The translations under genes and the position numbers were made by a program. The notes below the pieces were generated by a model. The model ran no database searches and had not been told where the DNA came from. It worked only from the letters and a program-made list of their open reading frames with translations. Below, piece after piece: positions 38,920-47,737 of a stretch of 64,000 nucleotides of DNA. The stretch spans positions 496,001 through 560,000 of the forward strand of contig NZ_JTDW01000001.1 of assembly GCF_000943565.1 (NCBI RefSeq), read 5' to 3'. The stretch is from Neotamlana sedimentorum. Its GTDB lineage: Bacteria; Bacteroidota; Bacteroidia; Flavobacteriales; Flavobacteriaceae. Within the stretch, counting starts at the first letter, position 1. Every line of letters begins with the position of its first letter.

Positions 38920-39738
38920 ATGAAGAAGTATTTGCTAATTACAATATTGATTTGTTTTTCGTTTAAGTTATTTGCTTCAAATGTCGATACACTTTCGGTA
39001 TATAGTAAATCAATGGATAAAACCATAAAAAATGTTGTAATAACGCCAGACGCATATCCAGAAAAAGGGAAGAAATATCCGGTAATTTACTTGCTTCATG
39101 GAGCCGGAGGAAATTATAAAGATTGGTTAAAAAAGGCTCCACAAATTAAAAACTATGTAGAAACATATAATGTGTTAATAGTTTGTCCTGATGGAGGGAA
39201 AACAAGTTGGTATTTCGATAGCCCTGTAGATGCTGCTATGCGTTACGAAACTTATGTTGCAAAAGAATTAGTTGCTCAAGTAGATGCTAAATACCAAACG
39301 GCGGCTAGTCGAGAAAAAAGAGCCATTACCGGTTTAAGTATGGGTGGACACGGCGCGTTGTATTTGGCATTTAAACATCAAGATATTTGGGGTGTTGCGG
39401 CGAGTATGAGTGGTGGAGTAGATGTTAGAGGTTTTCCATTAAGATGGCATTTGGCAGAAAGATTAGGAACTTATGCAGAACACCCAGAAAACTGGGAAAC
39501 CCATATGGTTATTAATTTAACTCATCTGTTAGATGGTGAAAAGTTAAAATTTATGTTCGATTGTGGTACTGACGATTTTTTTTACAATGCCAATGTAAGG
39601 CTTCATAAAAAACTTTTAGAGCGTAATATTCCACACGATTATATCGAGCGCCCAGGAGGACATACCGTTGCGTATTGGCGAAATTCCATAAAATATCACA
39701 TGCTTTATTTCAATGAATTTTTTAATCAATCAAATTAA
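38920..39738 (+). CDS. Esterase D/CE1-like alpha/beta-hydrolase
   Basis: An exported 272-residue esterase (PF00756 type). The signal peptide ends at LFASN. The motifs are YPVIYLLHGAGGNYKDW near the oxyanion hole, nucleophile Ser140 in GLSMGGHGA, a candidate Asp in DCGTDDFF and His in ERPGGHTVAYW. Relatives remove acetyl or feruloyl groups from polysaccharides, though some act on small esters. It is packed in the operon, 9 bases after the porter and 5 bases before a sulfatase. Deacylation of sulfated sugars is likely but the acyl group is unknown. Confidence 0.88.
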   Translation: MKKYLLITILICFSFKLFASNVDTLSVYSKSMDKTIKNVVITPDAYPEKGKKYPVIYLLHGAGGNYKDWLKKAPQIKNYVETYNVLIVCPDGGKTSWYFDSPVDAAMRYETYVAKELVAQVDAKYQTAASREKRAITGLSMGGHGALYLAFKHQDIWGVAASMSGGVDVRGFPLRWHLAERLGTYAEHPENWETHMVINLTHLLDGEKLKFMFDCGTDDFFYNANVRLHKKLLERNIPHDYIERPGGHTVAYWRNSIKYHMLYFNEFFNQSN

Positions 39739-39743
39739 AATTT

Positions 39744-41237
39744 ATGCCTTTTAAAAAAGTAAACATATTTTCAATTTTCATTATTCTGTTTTGTTTTGTG
39801 GCTTGTAAAAACAACGTCGAGTCCAAAACAAAAACGGAGGAAACTAATACGCCTACAAGTAGTTTAATAAATAGCAAACCGAATATTGTAGTGCTTTTAT
39901 GCGATGATTTAGGCTACGGCGATTTATCGTCTTTCGGGCATCCAATTATTAAAACACCTAATCTTGATAAGTTAGCCGAAACCGGAATAAAGCTCACTAA
40001 TTTTTATTCTACAGCACCAGTATGTTCGCCATCGCGAGCAGGATTGTTAACTGGAAGAAGTCCAAATAAAGCAGGTATTTACGATTTTATTCCAGGCTTA
40101 AAAAAGAGTCCAGACAACCGCGATCTAGTGCATTTACAATCGCACGAAAAAACCATTCCAGCCATGTTAAAATCGGCTGGTTATGCAACCTGTTTAGTGG
40201 GGAAATGGCATTGTAGTTCTCGATTTAATTCAAATGAACAACCACAACCCGACGATTTTGGTTTCGATCATTGGATGGCAACGCACAATAACGCCGCACC
40301 TAGCCATAAAAACCCTAAAAACTTTATTAGAAATAGAGAAAAGGTAGGCGAAATTGAAGGATTTAGTAGTCAAATTATAATATCTGAAGCAATCGATTGG
40401 TTAAATGCTAAAAAAGACGATAAGCCTTTCTTTTTGGAAGTTACATTTCATGAGCCACACGAGCCTATTGCTTCACCTGAAGACTTAGTAGAAAAATATT
40501 TACCACAGGCTAAAACCAGAGAAGAAGCAGAGTATTTTGCAAATGTTGAAAATGTAGATATCGCTGTTGGTCGCTTAGTTGAATACTTTAAAGTAAACAA
40601 TATGGACAACACTTTAATTGTGTTTAGTTCAGATAACGGACCAGAAACCTTAATGCGTTACAGCAGAGCAAAACATTCTTATGGTTCTCCAGGAGCACTA
40701 AGAGGAATGAAATTGTGGACTAACGAAGCTGGTTTTCGTGTGCCTGGAATCATCAATTGGTTGGGTAAAGAAACCTTTACTGGAACAACAAATAATGTAG
40801 TTTCTGCTTTAGATTATTTTCCAACCTTCGCTGTATTGGCTGGTGCAGAAACACCAAGTAATTTAGATGGAGAATCCTTTACATCACTTTTACAAACAGG
40901 TGAATTTAATAGAGAAAAACCACTTATTTGGGCCTTTTACGATGCTATTAACGAGCGTCGTGTTGCGATGCGAAAAGGCAAATACAAAATTATGGCGCGT
41001 ATTGAAGCTAACGGGGAAACCTTAGGGAAAATCCATAACCTTTACGATGGTAACGAAGCTTTAGTTAAAAACGCAGAGTTAGTCGATTTTGTGATGTTTA
41101 ATTTAGAACAAGATATTAACGAATCGGAAGATTTAAAAGATACAGAACCAGAGGTTTTCAATACAATGAAAATAGCGTTTCAAAAGGAATACAAAAAACT
41201 ATTAGACGAAAGCCATATTTGGGTAAGAGCAGAATAA
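39744..41237 (+). CDS. Cys-type S1 sulfatase (first)
   Basis: A lipoprotein (lipobox FVAC) predicted to hydrolyse sugar sulfate esters. The metal-binding opening NIVVLLCDDLGYGDLSSFG and the sulfatase signature CSPSRAGLLTGR, with Cys94 to be converted to formylglycine, are intact; GKWHCSS, HEPHEP and SSDNGPET mark further metal and substrate residues. 497 residues. No formylglycine-generating enzyme is present in the window, so maturation must be supplied from elsewhere in the genome. Followed after 4 bases by a heparinase II/III-like gene. Confidence 0.94.
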   Translation: MPFKKVNIFSIFIILFCFVACKNNVESKTKTEETNTPTSSLINSKPNIVVLLCDDLGYGDLSSFGHPIIKTPNLDKLAETGIKLTNFYSTAPVCSPSRAGLLTGRSPNKAGIYDFIPGLKKSPDNRDLVHLQSHEKTIPAMLKSAGYATCLVGKWHCSSRFNSNEQPQPDDFGFDHWMATHNNAAPSHKNPKNFIRNREKVGEIEGFSSQIIISEAIDWLNAKKDDKPFFLEVTFHEPHEPIASPEDLVEKYLPQAKTREEAEYFANVENVDIAVGRLVEYFKVNNMDNTLIVFSSDNGPETLMRYSRAKHSYGSPGALRGMKLWTNEAGFRVPGIINWLGKETFTGTTNNVVSALDYFPTFAVLAGAETPSNLDGESFTSLLQTGEFNREKPLIWAFYDAINERRVAMRKGKYKIMARIEANGETLGKIHNLYDGNEALVKNAELVDFVMFNLEQDINESEDLKDTEPEVFNTMKIAFQKEYKKLLDESHIWVRAE

Positions 41238-41241
41238 TTAC

Positions 41242-44052
41242 ATGATTAAAAAAGTTGTCATATTAATTTTCGTATTTACCGTCTTTTTTACTGAAGATGC
41301 TACGGCTCAATTTATTTTTCCAGATGAAATTAGCAGAGCGCATCCACGTTTAATTTCATCGGCGGTAGATCGTGAAGCTATTCTAAAAGCGATAGACACT
41401 TCGCAGGCAATTAAGGCATCTTTTGAAGCTATTAAAAATGATGTTTCAAAATACGTAAATCAGTTTAAAACAGATAAAGATTGGTTGTCGTCTCGTCTGC
41501 AAATGTATTGGGAAAGTCATGCAACAAACGTATTTGTAAAAGGCGCAATATTTCATCATGCTTCGGGAAAAGCTCCGGTGCCAACCGTTCGGTTTACAGG
41601 GCAACGCGATTATGTTACAGATTATAAAACACCAAAAATTGAAGATGTAAAACCGTATTTTGAAGATAAACGCGGCCTATTTCTTCAAAATAAAAATACA
41701 GATAAATGGGAATGGGTAAGCCCTGAAAAAACAGGACGTGTTATTGAAAATACCAACGAAAATATTATGAAAATTGCCCGAAATGCGGCATTAGTTTATT
41801 TTGTTGAAGGCGATGAAGCCTATGCAAAATTAGCACAACATGTTTTCGATGTATACATGCAAGGTTTGTATTATAGAAATGAACCTGTTGATTTAGAACA
41901 CGGCAATGTGCAAAACGTAATTGGCTTAACTTCTTTTCAAGTGATAAAAGAAAATATTGTTGATGAGTTAGCTGAAACGTATGATTTTATTTATGATTAC
42001 ATACAAGAAAATCATAAAAGTAGAAACGATATTTACACAGCTTCGTTAAAAAAACTTGCCGAAATTATTATTAAAAATGGCGTACCAGATAATAACTGGA
42101 ATTTACACCAAGCCAATAAAGTGATTGAAATTGCTTTGGTTTTAGATAATAACGAGGCTTATAAAGATGGAAAAGGCTGTCAATATTATTTAAATCGTGT
42201 GTTTAACGAATCGGAAGCGCGCCAATGGTCGGTTAACGATGTCTTAAATTATGGCTACGATCAAGACAATGGTGTTTGGAACGAAAGTGCCGGTTATGCC
42301 TTAAGCGTTGCCGAAGGATTTACACATTTAGCAGGCGTTATTGAGGAAGCTTTAGGTGTAGATATTATGCCAAATATGCCAGTAATTCCAAAGGCAGTAA
42401 AAGTAATGCCACAATATTTATATCCTAATAAAAGTATTGTAGCTTTTGGCGATTCGCATTATGGCGAATTAAAAAGTCAGCCTTTTTTAGATGTGATAAG
42501 TAACGCCCAAAAATTCAATAAAAAAACAGAAGAAGCTACTTTTACTAGCATGCTTTTTATGCTGAAGAATAAACAGGAACTACTCACTAAAAAAGCACCA
42601 AAAAACGCCTTTAATGCTTTTGTTTACAATACTAACGTAACATTAAATAAAACCATTGAAGCTGCCGAATTAACGGATTATGCAACGGCGTCGTTTTACG
42701 CGCCAAATGTAAGTTGGTTGGCTATGCGAAATGGTATGGATAAGCACAACGGATTAATGATTTCGCAAGCGGCATCTTTAGGAAACCATGCGCATTCTAA
42801 CGGAATTGCCATGGAATTGTATGGTAAAGGCTATATTTTGGCTCCCGAAGGAGGTCGTGGTTCTAGTTATTTTAGAAATGATTATCGTCAATATTATTCG
42901 CAATTTCCTGCGCACAATACCGTATCAGTTAACGGGAAATCGCAATACAATAAAATGCGTAGTTATTATGCCTTCGAAGTGAATGCTATGTATCCGGCTT
43001 CCGAAAGAAAATCTGGCTACTACCCAAATATTAATTTCTCCGATTTGTACTTTAACGAGCCAAGTACCAATGCCGACCAAAATAGAGTGATGAGTATTGT
43101 GCGAACAGGTGAAAATACGGGGTATTACATCGATATTTTTAGGTCGAAAACTAAAGCGGGCACTGCAAAATATCACGATTATTTTTATCATAATTTAGGG
43201 CAAGAGTTAGCTTTTTCAACCTTAAATAATCAAACGATTTCGCTTAAATCATCTTCAAAATTAAATTCTAAATCAGGAAATATTAAAGCTTACGATTTTT
43301 TATTTGATGAAATGTCAACACGTATAGAAACAGCATTTAAGGCCATTTATGATTTGTCAGTTAATAATGAGCAAGTTCAAATGAATATGTGGATGAATGC
43401 TGATGAAAATAGAGAACTTTTTAAAGTAAAGTCGCCACATTCTGAAGCCTTTCGTAAAATACTTCCAAAAGCAATTGAAGAAGCGCCACTGCTTACAACG
43501 GTAGTTCGACAATATGGTGAAGCCTGGAATAACCCTTTTGTAGCCGTTTACGAGCCTTCAACCAATAAAGAACCTGCCACAATTAAAACGGTAGAAACCT
43601 TTAAAATAGATTCAAAACCTAGTTTTATTGGGGTAAAAATAGCGAGCAAAACAAACCGGGTAGATTATGTGTTTTCTTCCACTAGTCAAGAAGTTTGTCA
43701 ACATCAATCCATTGATTTTACAGGTACGTTTGGTATGTTAACGCAAGAAGGTAATGTAACGATATTGTTTATTGGCGCTGGTAAAAAAATAAGTTTTAAC
43801 GGCTATACCGTTGAAATTCTTGGTAAAAAATCGAGTTCGGCCACATTGGTTACGGGCGAGCAGTTTAAATTAACAAACAATGATGCTATTTTACTAACCG
43901 TTCCAGACACTTTTAAAAAAGGCGCCATGGTTTTAAACATTGGATTTAAACAATTAAACGGAAGCAGAAAAACAATAGATGGAAAGAAAGTGGTTCAATT
44001 TAAAGTGCCACCTACAAATTATCAAAATATATCAATTAAACTAAAAGCATAA
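41242..44052 (+). CDS. Heparinase II/III-family-like protein, paralogue 1
   Basis: Predicted polysaccharide lyase or related uronate-active enzyme. The signal peptide ends at ATAQ. An N-terminal alpha/alpha toroid (to about residue 470, with DNNWNLHQANK and NGVWNESAGYALS) is followed by the C-terminal beta-sandwich of heparinase II/III proteins, with GNHAHSNG (His516, His518), APEGGRGSSYF and FPAHNTVSVNG (His558). At 936 residues it is longer than typical lyases of the family, with an extra C-terminal stretch. It is strongly similar throughout to the product at 50391 and more weakly to the one at 47738. Whether it cuts uronic-acid linkages or dehydrates oligosaccharide ends is not shown by sequence. 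Confidence 0.85.
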   Translation: MIKKVVILIFVFTVFFTEDATAQFIFPDEISRAHPRLISSAVDREAILKAIDTSQAIKASFEAIKNDVSKYVNQFKTDKDWLSSRLQMYWESHATNVFVKGAIFHHASGKAPVPTVRFTGQRDYVTDYKTPKIEDVKPYFEDKRGLFLQNKNTDKWEWVSPEKTGRVIENTNENIMKIARNAALVYFVEGDEAYAKLAQHVFDVYMQGLYYRNEPVDLEHGNVQNVIGLTSFQVIKENIVDELAETYDFIYDYIQENHKSRNDIYTASLKKLAEIIIKNGVPDNNWNLHQANKVIEIALVLDNNEAYKDGKGCQYYLNRVFNESEARQWSVNDVLNYGYDQDNGVWNESAGYALSVAEGFTHLAGVIEEALGVDIMPNMPVIPKAVKVMPQYLYPNKSIVAFGDSHYGELKSQPFLDVISNAQKFNKKTEEATFTSMLFMLKNKQELLTKKAPKNAFNAFVYNTNVTLNKTIEAAELTDYATASFYAPNVSWLAMRNGMDKHNGLMISQAASLGNHAHSNGIAMELYGKGYILAPEGGRGSSYFRNDYRQYYSQFPAHNTVSVNGKSQYNKMRSYYAFEVNAMYPASERKSGYYPNINFSDLYFNEPSTNADQNRVMSIVRTGENTGYYIDIFRSKTKAGTAKYHDYFYHNLGQELAFSTLNNQTISLKSSSKLNSKSGNIKAYDFLFDEMSTRIETAFKAIYDLSVNNEQVQMNMWMNADENRELFKVKSPHSEAFRKILPKAIEEAPLLTTVVRQYGEAWNNPFVAVYEPSTNKEPATIKTVETFKIDSKPSFIGVKIASKTNRVDYVFSSTSQEVCQHQSIDFTGTFGMLTQEGNVTILFIGAGKKISFNGYTVEILGKKSSSATLVTGEQFKLTNNDAILLTVPDTFKKGAMVLNIGFKQLNGSRKTIDGKKVVQFKVPPTNYQNISIKLKA

Positions 44053-44056
44053 ACTA

Positions 44057-46039
44057 ATGAACCTAATTATGAAAAAAGTGTTGCTAGTCATTTGTGTATT
44101 GTCAATTTTTAGTAGTTGCAAAACACAGGAAACTATAGAATTATTATCACCCGATGCATCAAAAAAAATGGTGTTTTTAAATGGTGAAAATAAAAATGAC
44201 ATTACCTTTTCGGTGTTTTATGGTACCCAACAAGTGGTTGAAACTTCGGTATTGGAGTTAGTTGCAGATGCGCTTGATTTTAAAGGTGAAGTTGTAGTTG
44301 AAAACATTGAGAAAACATCAGTTAACACCACTTGGGATTCAAACTTTTCAGAATTAAGCAGTATTCCAGACCATTACAATCAAATAAAAATTTATTTAAA
44401 ACAAGGCAAAGCAAAATTAAATGTTATTGCCAGAGCTTATAACGAAGGTGTTGCGTTTGCTTACGAAATTCCGAAGCAGAATAATGTAGAAGACATAAAA
44501 TTAAGCGAAAACATCAATTATAATTTCACTGAAGATTATCCGGTATGGTCAACGCCTAAACGAGAAAAAGGGAAATTGACGGCACAAGGCGAATACAAAA
44601 AAATACCGTTAAGCCAATTGAAAGAAGGTTGCGAAAGACCATTGTTAGTTGAAGTTGCCGATAGTATAAAAATAGCCTTAGCCGAAGCTCGATTGGTAGA
44701 TTATGCACGCTTGAGTTATAACAAAGGCACAGCATCAAAATTTAGTATTCAATCGTCTTTAGATGGAAAAATACAAGACACCAAACAAGACCTTGTAACA
44801 GGTGCTATTATTTCAGAACGCAATGATAAGGGCTTCAAAATTCATCAAAAATTACCAATTATGTCGCCATGGCGCGTGGTAATGATGGGGAATAGTTATG
44901 CCGATTTATTAGAGAAAAATTACATCATTCAAAATTTAAATCCACCATCAGCCATCGATGATTCTTGGGTAGAACCCGGGAAAGTTTTACGTGAAACAAC
45001 ACTAACAACCAAAGGCGGTTTTGCGGCAATTGATTTTGTGGCAAGCCATAATATGCAATATGTACATTTTGATGCCGGTTGGTATGGCAATGAAATGGAT
45101 AACAAATCAGATGCTACAACCGTAACGCTCGACCCAAAACGTTCTAAAGGCCCTTTTGATATTGAAGCCATTTGTAAATATGCCAAAGAAAAAGGCGTAA
45201 AAGTAATGCTATACATAAACCGTAGAGCTTTAGAAGGAAAGGTTGATGAGGTTTTTCCTGTACTTAAAAAATGGGGCGTTTCTGGTGTAAAATATGGTTT
45301 TGTTCGTGTGGGCGATCAAGATGCAACAGCTTGGATGCACGAAGCGGTTAAAAAAGCAGCAAAGTATAAATTGGTTATAGATATTCATGATGAATACAGA
45401 CCAACAGGGTTTTCAAGAACCTATCCAAATTTATTAACACAAGAAGGTATTCGAGGCGATGAAGAAACCGTACCAAACGAACATACATTAATTACCATGT
45501 TTACAAGAATGTTGGCTGGTGCTGCCGATAATACCGTGTGTTACTATAATAAGCGTGTAGATAAAATGGGATCGCATGCCTCACAAATGGCAAAAACAGT
45601 ATGTGTTTTTAGTCCGTTACAATTTTTATACTGGTACGATAAAGCACCTGCGGCACCTGTAAAAGACGACGGACTTTGGGGCGATACTAAAACCATTGGT
45701 AACGAGCCAGAACTAGAGTTTTTTAACAACGTACCAACCACTTGGGACGAAACTAAAGTACTGCAAGCCGAAATTGGCGAAATAGGTGTTATTGCCAGAA
45801 GAAAAGGAAACGATTGGTTTGTGGGTTGTATAAACGGAACAAAAGCGCAACAAGTTGTGGTAGACTTTTCATTTTTAGAGGCAAACGAATCTTACAATGC
45901 CAAGTTATATACAGATGACGAAACGGTAAATACAAGAACCAAAGTAAAAATTACAGAATCAGAATTAAACAATCAATCAAAATTAAATTTATCGGTTAAA
46001 GCCAATAATGGTTTTGTAATGCATATCAAAAAACAATAA
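44057..46039 (+). CDS. GH97-family alpha-glycosidase
   Basis: Calcium-dependent family that includes alpha-glucosidases and alpha-galactosidases. An N-terminal beta-super-sandwich (ELLSPDASKKMVFLNGENKN) precedes the catalytic barrel and a short C-terminal domain; 660 residues is the usual length. The lipobox is IFSSC. The motifs GGFAAIDFVASHNMQYVHFDAGWYGNE, HDEYRPTGFSRTYPNLLTQEG and FTRMLAGAADNT are GH97-specific. The segment that in retaining members carries the Asp nucleophile (KVDF-like) reads KYGF, with Gly414, which suggests the inverting subgroup. An alternative ATG lies four codons downstream at 44069. Only four bases separate it from the heparinase-like gene. Confidence 0.9.
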   Translation: MNLIMKKVLLVICVLSIFSSCKTQETIELLSPDASKKMVFLNGENKNDITFSVFYGTQQVVETSVLELVADALDFKGEVVVENIEKTSVNTTWDSNFSELSSIPDHYNQIKIYLKQGKAKLNVIARAYNEGVAFAYEIPKQNNVEDIKLSENINYNFTEDYPVWSTPKREKGKLTAQGEYKKIPLSQLKEGCERPLLVEVADSIKIALAEARLVDYARLSYNKGTASKFSIQSSLDGKIQDTKQDLVTGAIISERNDKGFKIHQKLPIMSPWRVVMMGNSYADLLEKNYIIQNLNPPSAIDDSWVEPGKVLRETTLTTKGGFAAIDFVASHNMQYVHFDAGWYGNEMDNKSDATTVTLDPKRSKGPFDIEAICKYAKEKGVKVMLYINRRALEGKVDEVFPVLKKWGVSGVKYGFVRVGDQDATAWMHEAVKKAAKYKLVIDIHDEYRPTGFSRTYPNLLTQEGIRGDEETVPNEHTLITMFTRMLAGAADNTVCYYNKRVDKMGSHASQMAKTVCVFSPLQFLYWYDKAPAAPVKDDGLWGDTKTIGNEPELEFFNNVPTTWDETKVLQAEIGEIGVIARRKGNDWFVGCINGTKAQQVVVDFSFLEANESYNAKLYTDDETVNTRTKVKITESELNNQSKLNLSVKANNGFVMHIKKQ

Positions 46040-46054
46040 TCAAACTAAAATACT

Positions 46055-47722
46055 ATGAAACTAATATTAAAATGTGTTACTGTAATGCTCTGTTTTGCGG
46101 TAATAGCTTGTAAAAACAAAGAAACCAAACAAGAACCCGTTGTAAAAAAAGAACTTCCGGCTAAGCGACCAAACATCATTTTTATGATGTCTGATGATCA
46201 TGCGTATCAAGCGATTAGCGCCTACAGCAATCATTTAATCGAAACACCAAATATAGATCGTATTGCAGACGAGGGTATTAAGTTTACTAACGCCTGTGTG
46301 TCTAACTCTATTTGTGCACCATCAAGAGCAACTATTTTAACGGGTAAACATTGCCACATTCATGGTAAAGTAGATAATGTTTTTCCTTTTGATGAATCGC
46401 AAACTACCTTTCCGCAACTTATGCAACAAGCGGGTTATAAAACCGCTATGTTTGGTAAATTACACTTTGGAAACAACCCTAAAGGCGTTGATGAATTTAA
46501 AATTTTACCAGGACAAGGCCGCTATTACAACCCTATTTTTAATACAAATGATGGTCAAATTACAGTTGAAGGTTATGTAACCGATATTATTATGGACATG
46601 ACCTTGGAGTGGTTAGAAGAAAATAAAGAAGACGACCAACCATTTATGTTATTCTCTATGCAAAAAGCACCGCACAGAGAGTGGTTGCCTGCACCGCGTC
46701 ATTTTAAAGAATATACCAAGAAAACATTTGTAGAGCCAGAAACGTTGTTCGACGATTATGAAGGTAGAGGAAGTGCTGCTAAGACAGCAGAAATGAATTT
46801 ACTAAAACATATGAATTGGGCTGGAGATGCTAAAATTTACCCAGAACTTATGAAAGAACTCGGTTTAAAAGATGAGTCTGGTTGGGATTTAGAAGCTTTT
46901 GAGCGTGAAGTTGGAGCTATGAACGAAACACAACGTGCCGTTTGGGATTCTACTTACGGACCGGTAATGGCAGATTTTAAAGCAAAATATCCAGAAATGG
47001 ACGATAAAGCTTTAATGAAATGGCGCTACCAACGTTACATGCAAGATTATTTAGGTTGCATTGCTTCGGTTGATGAAAATGTGGGGCGTTTACTAGATTA
47101 TTTAGATGAATCTGGTTTGGATGAAAATACCATGATTATTTATACGTCCGATCAAGGATTTTACCTTGGTGAACACGGTTGGTTCGATAAGCGTTTCGTG
47201 TACGATGAGTCGTTTAAAACACCATTATTAATTAAATGGCCAAATGTTATCGAACCAGGAATTACAAACACCGAAATGGTGCAGAATTTAGATTTTGCAC
47301 AAACCATTTTAGAAGCAGCTAAAATTGAAGCGCCTAGCGACATGCAAGGCGAAAGTTTAATACCGTTGCTTTTAGGGAATCAAGAAGAATGGACGCGCGA
47401 TGCAGTATATTATCATTATTACGAATATCCTGGTATTCATATGGTAAAAAGGCATTACGCCATAATTACACAAGAATATAAATTGGCGCATTTTTATTAC
47501 GATGTGGATGAGTGGGAACTTTACGACCGTAAAAAAGATCCGCAAGAAATGAAAAACGTTATTAACGATCCGGCCTATGCCGATGTGGTTGTGAAATTAA
47601 AAGAACAATTAAAAGAGATGCGTGCGCATTATGGTGATAGCTCGGAGTTAGACCAAGAGATTCTGAGAAAGTATTTAGAAGCTAAAGACAACCCAGATAT
47701 TGAAACTGTGCCGTTGCACTAA
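46055..47722 (+). CDS. Cys-type S1 sulfatase (second)
   Basis: A lipoprotein (lipobox VIAC) of 555 residues. NIIFMMSDDHAYQAISAYS binds metal, and CAPSRATILTGK supplies Cys87 for formylglycine. The segments GKLHFGNNP, HREWLPAP and TSDQGFYLGEHGWFDKR, followed by a C-terminal DPQEMKNV, resemble sulfatases acting on amino-sugar or uronate sulfates, but the exact subfamily cannot be set by eye. A mid-protein insertion (about residues 230-310) lengthens it relative to the other two sulfatases here. It lies between GH97 and a heparinase-like gene. Confidence 0.93.
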   Translation: MKLILKCVTVMLCFAVIACKNKETKQEPVVKKELPAKRPNIIFMMSDDHAYQAISAYSNHLIETPNIDRIADEGIKFTNACVSNSICAPSRATILTGKHCHIHGKVDNVFPFDESQTTFPQLMQQAGYKTAMFGKLHFGNNPKGVDEFKILPGQGRYYNPIFNTNDGQITVEGYVTDIIMDMTLEWLEENKEDDQPFMLFSMQKAPHREWLPAPRHFKEYTKKTFVEPETLFDDYEGRGSAAKTAEMNLLKHMNWAGDAKIYPELMKELGLKDESGWDLEAFEREVGAMNETQRAVWDSTYGPVMADFKAKYPEMDDKALMKWRYQRYMQDYLGCIASVDENVGRLLDYLDESGLDENTMIIYTSDQGFYLGEHGWFDKRFVYDESFKTPLLIKWPNVIEPGITNTEMVQNLDFAQTILEAAKIEAPSDMQGESLIPLLLGNQEEWTRDAVYYHYYEYPGIHMVKRHYAIITQEYKLAHFYYDVDEWELYDRKKDPQEMKNVINDPAYADVVVKLKEQLKEMRAHYGDSSELDQEILRKYLEAKDNPDIETVPLH

Positions 47723-47737
47723 AACGCAATTTTATTT

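Noticed and set aside
38685-39026. Antisense open frame of 113 codons across the porter/esterase junction.
   Set aside because: It lies opposite two well-supported genes, spans their junction and has no recognisable domain; a shadow frame.
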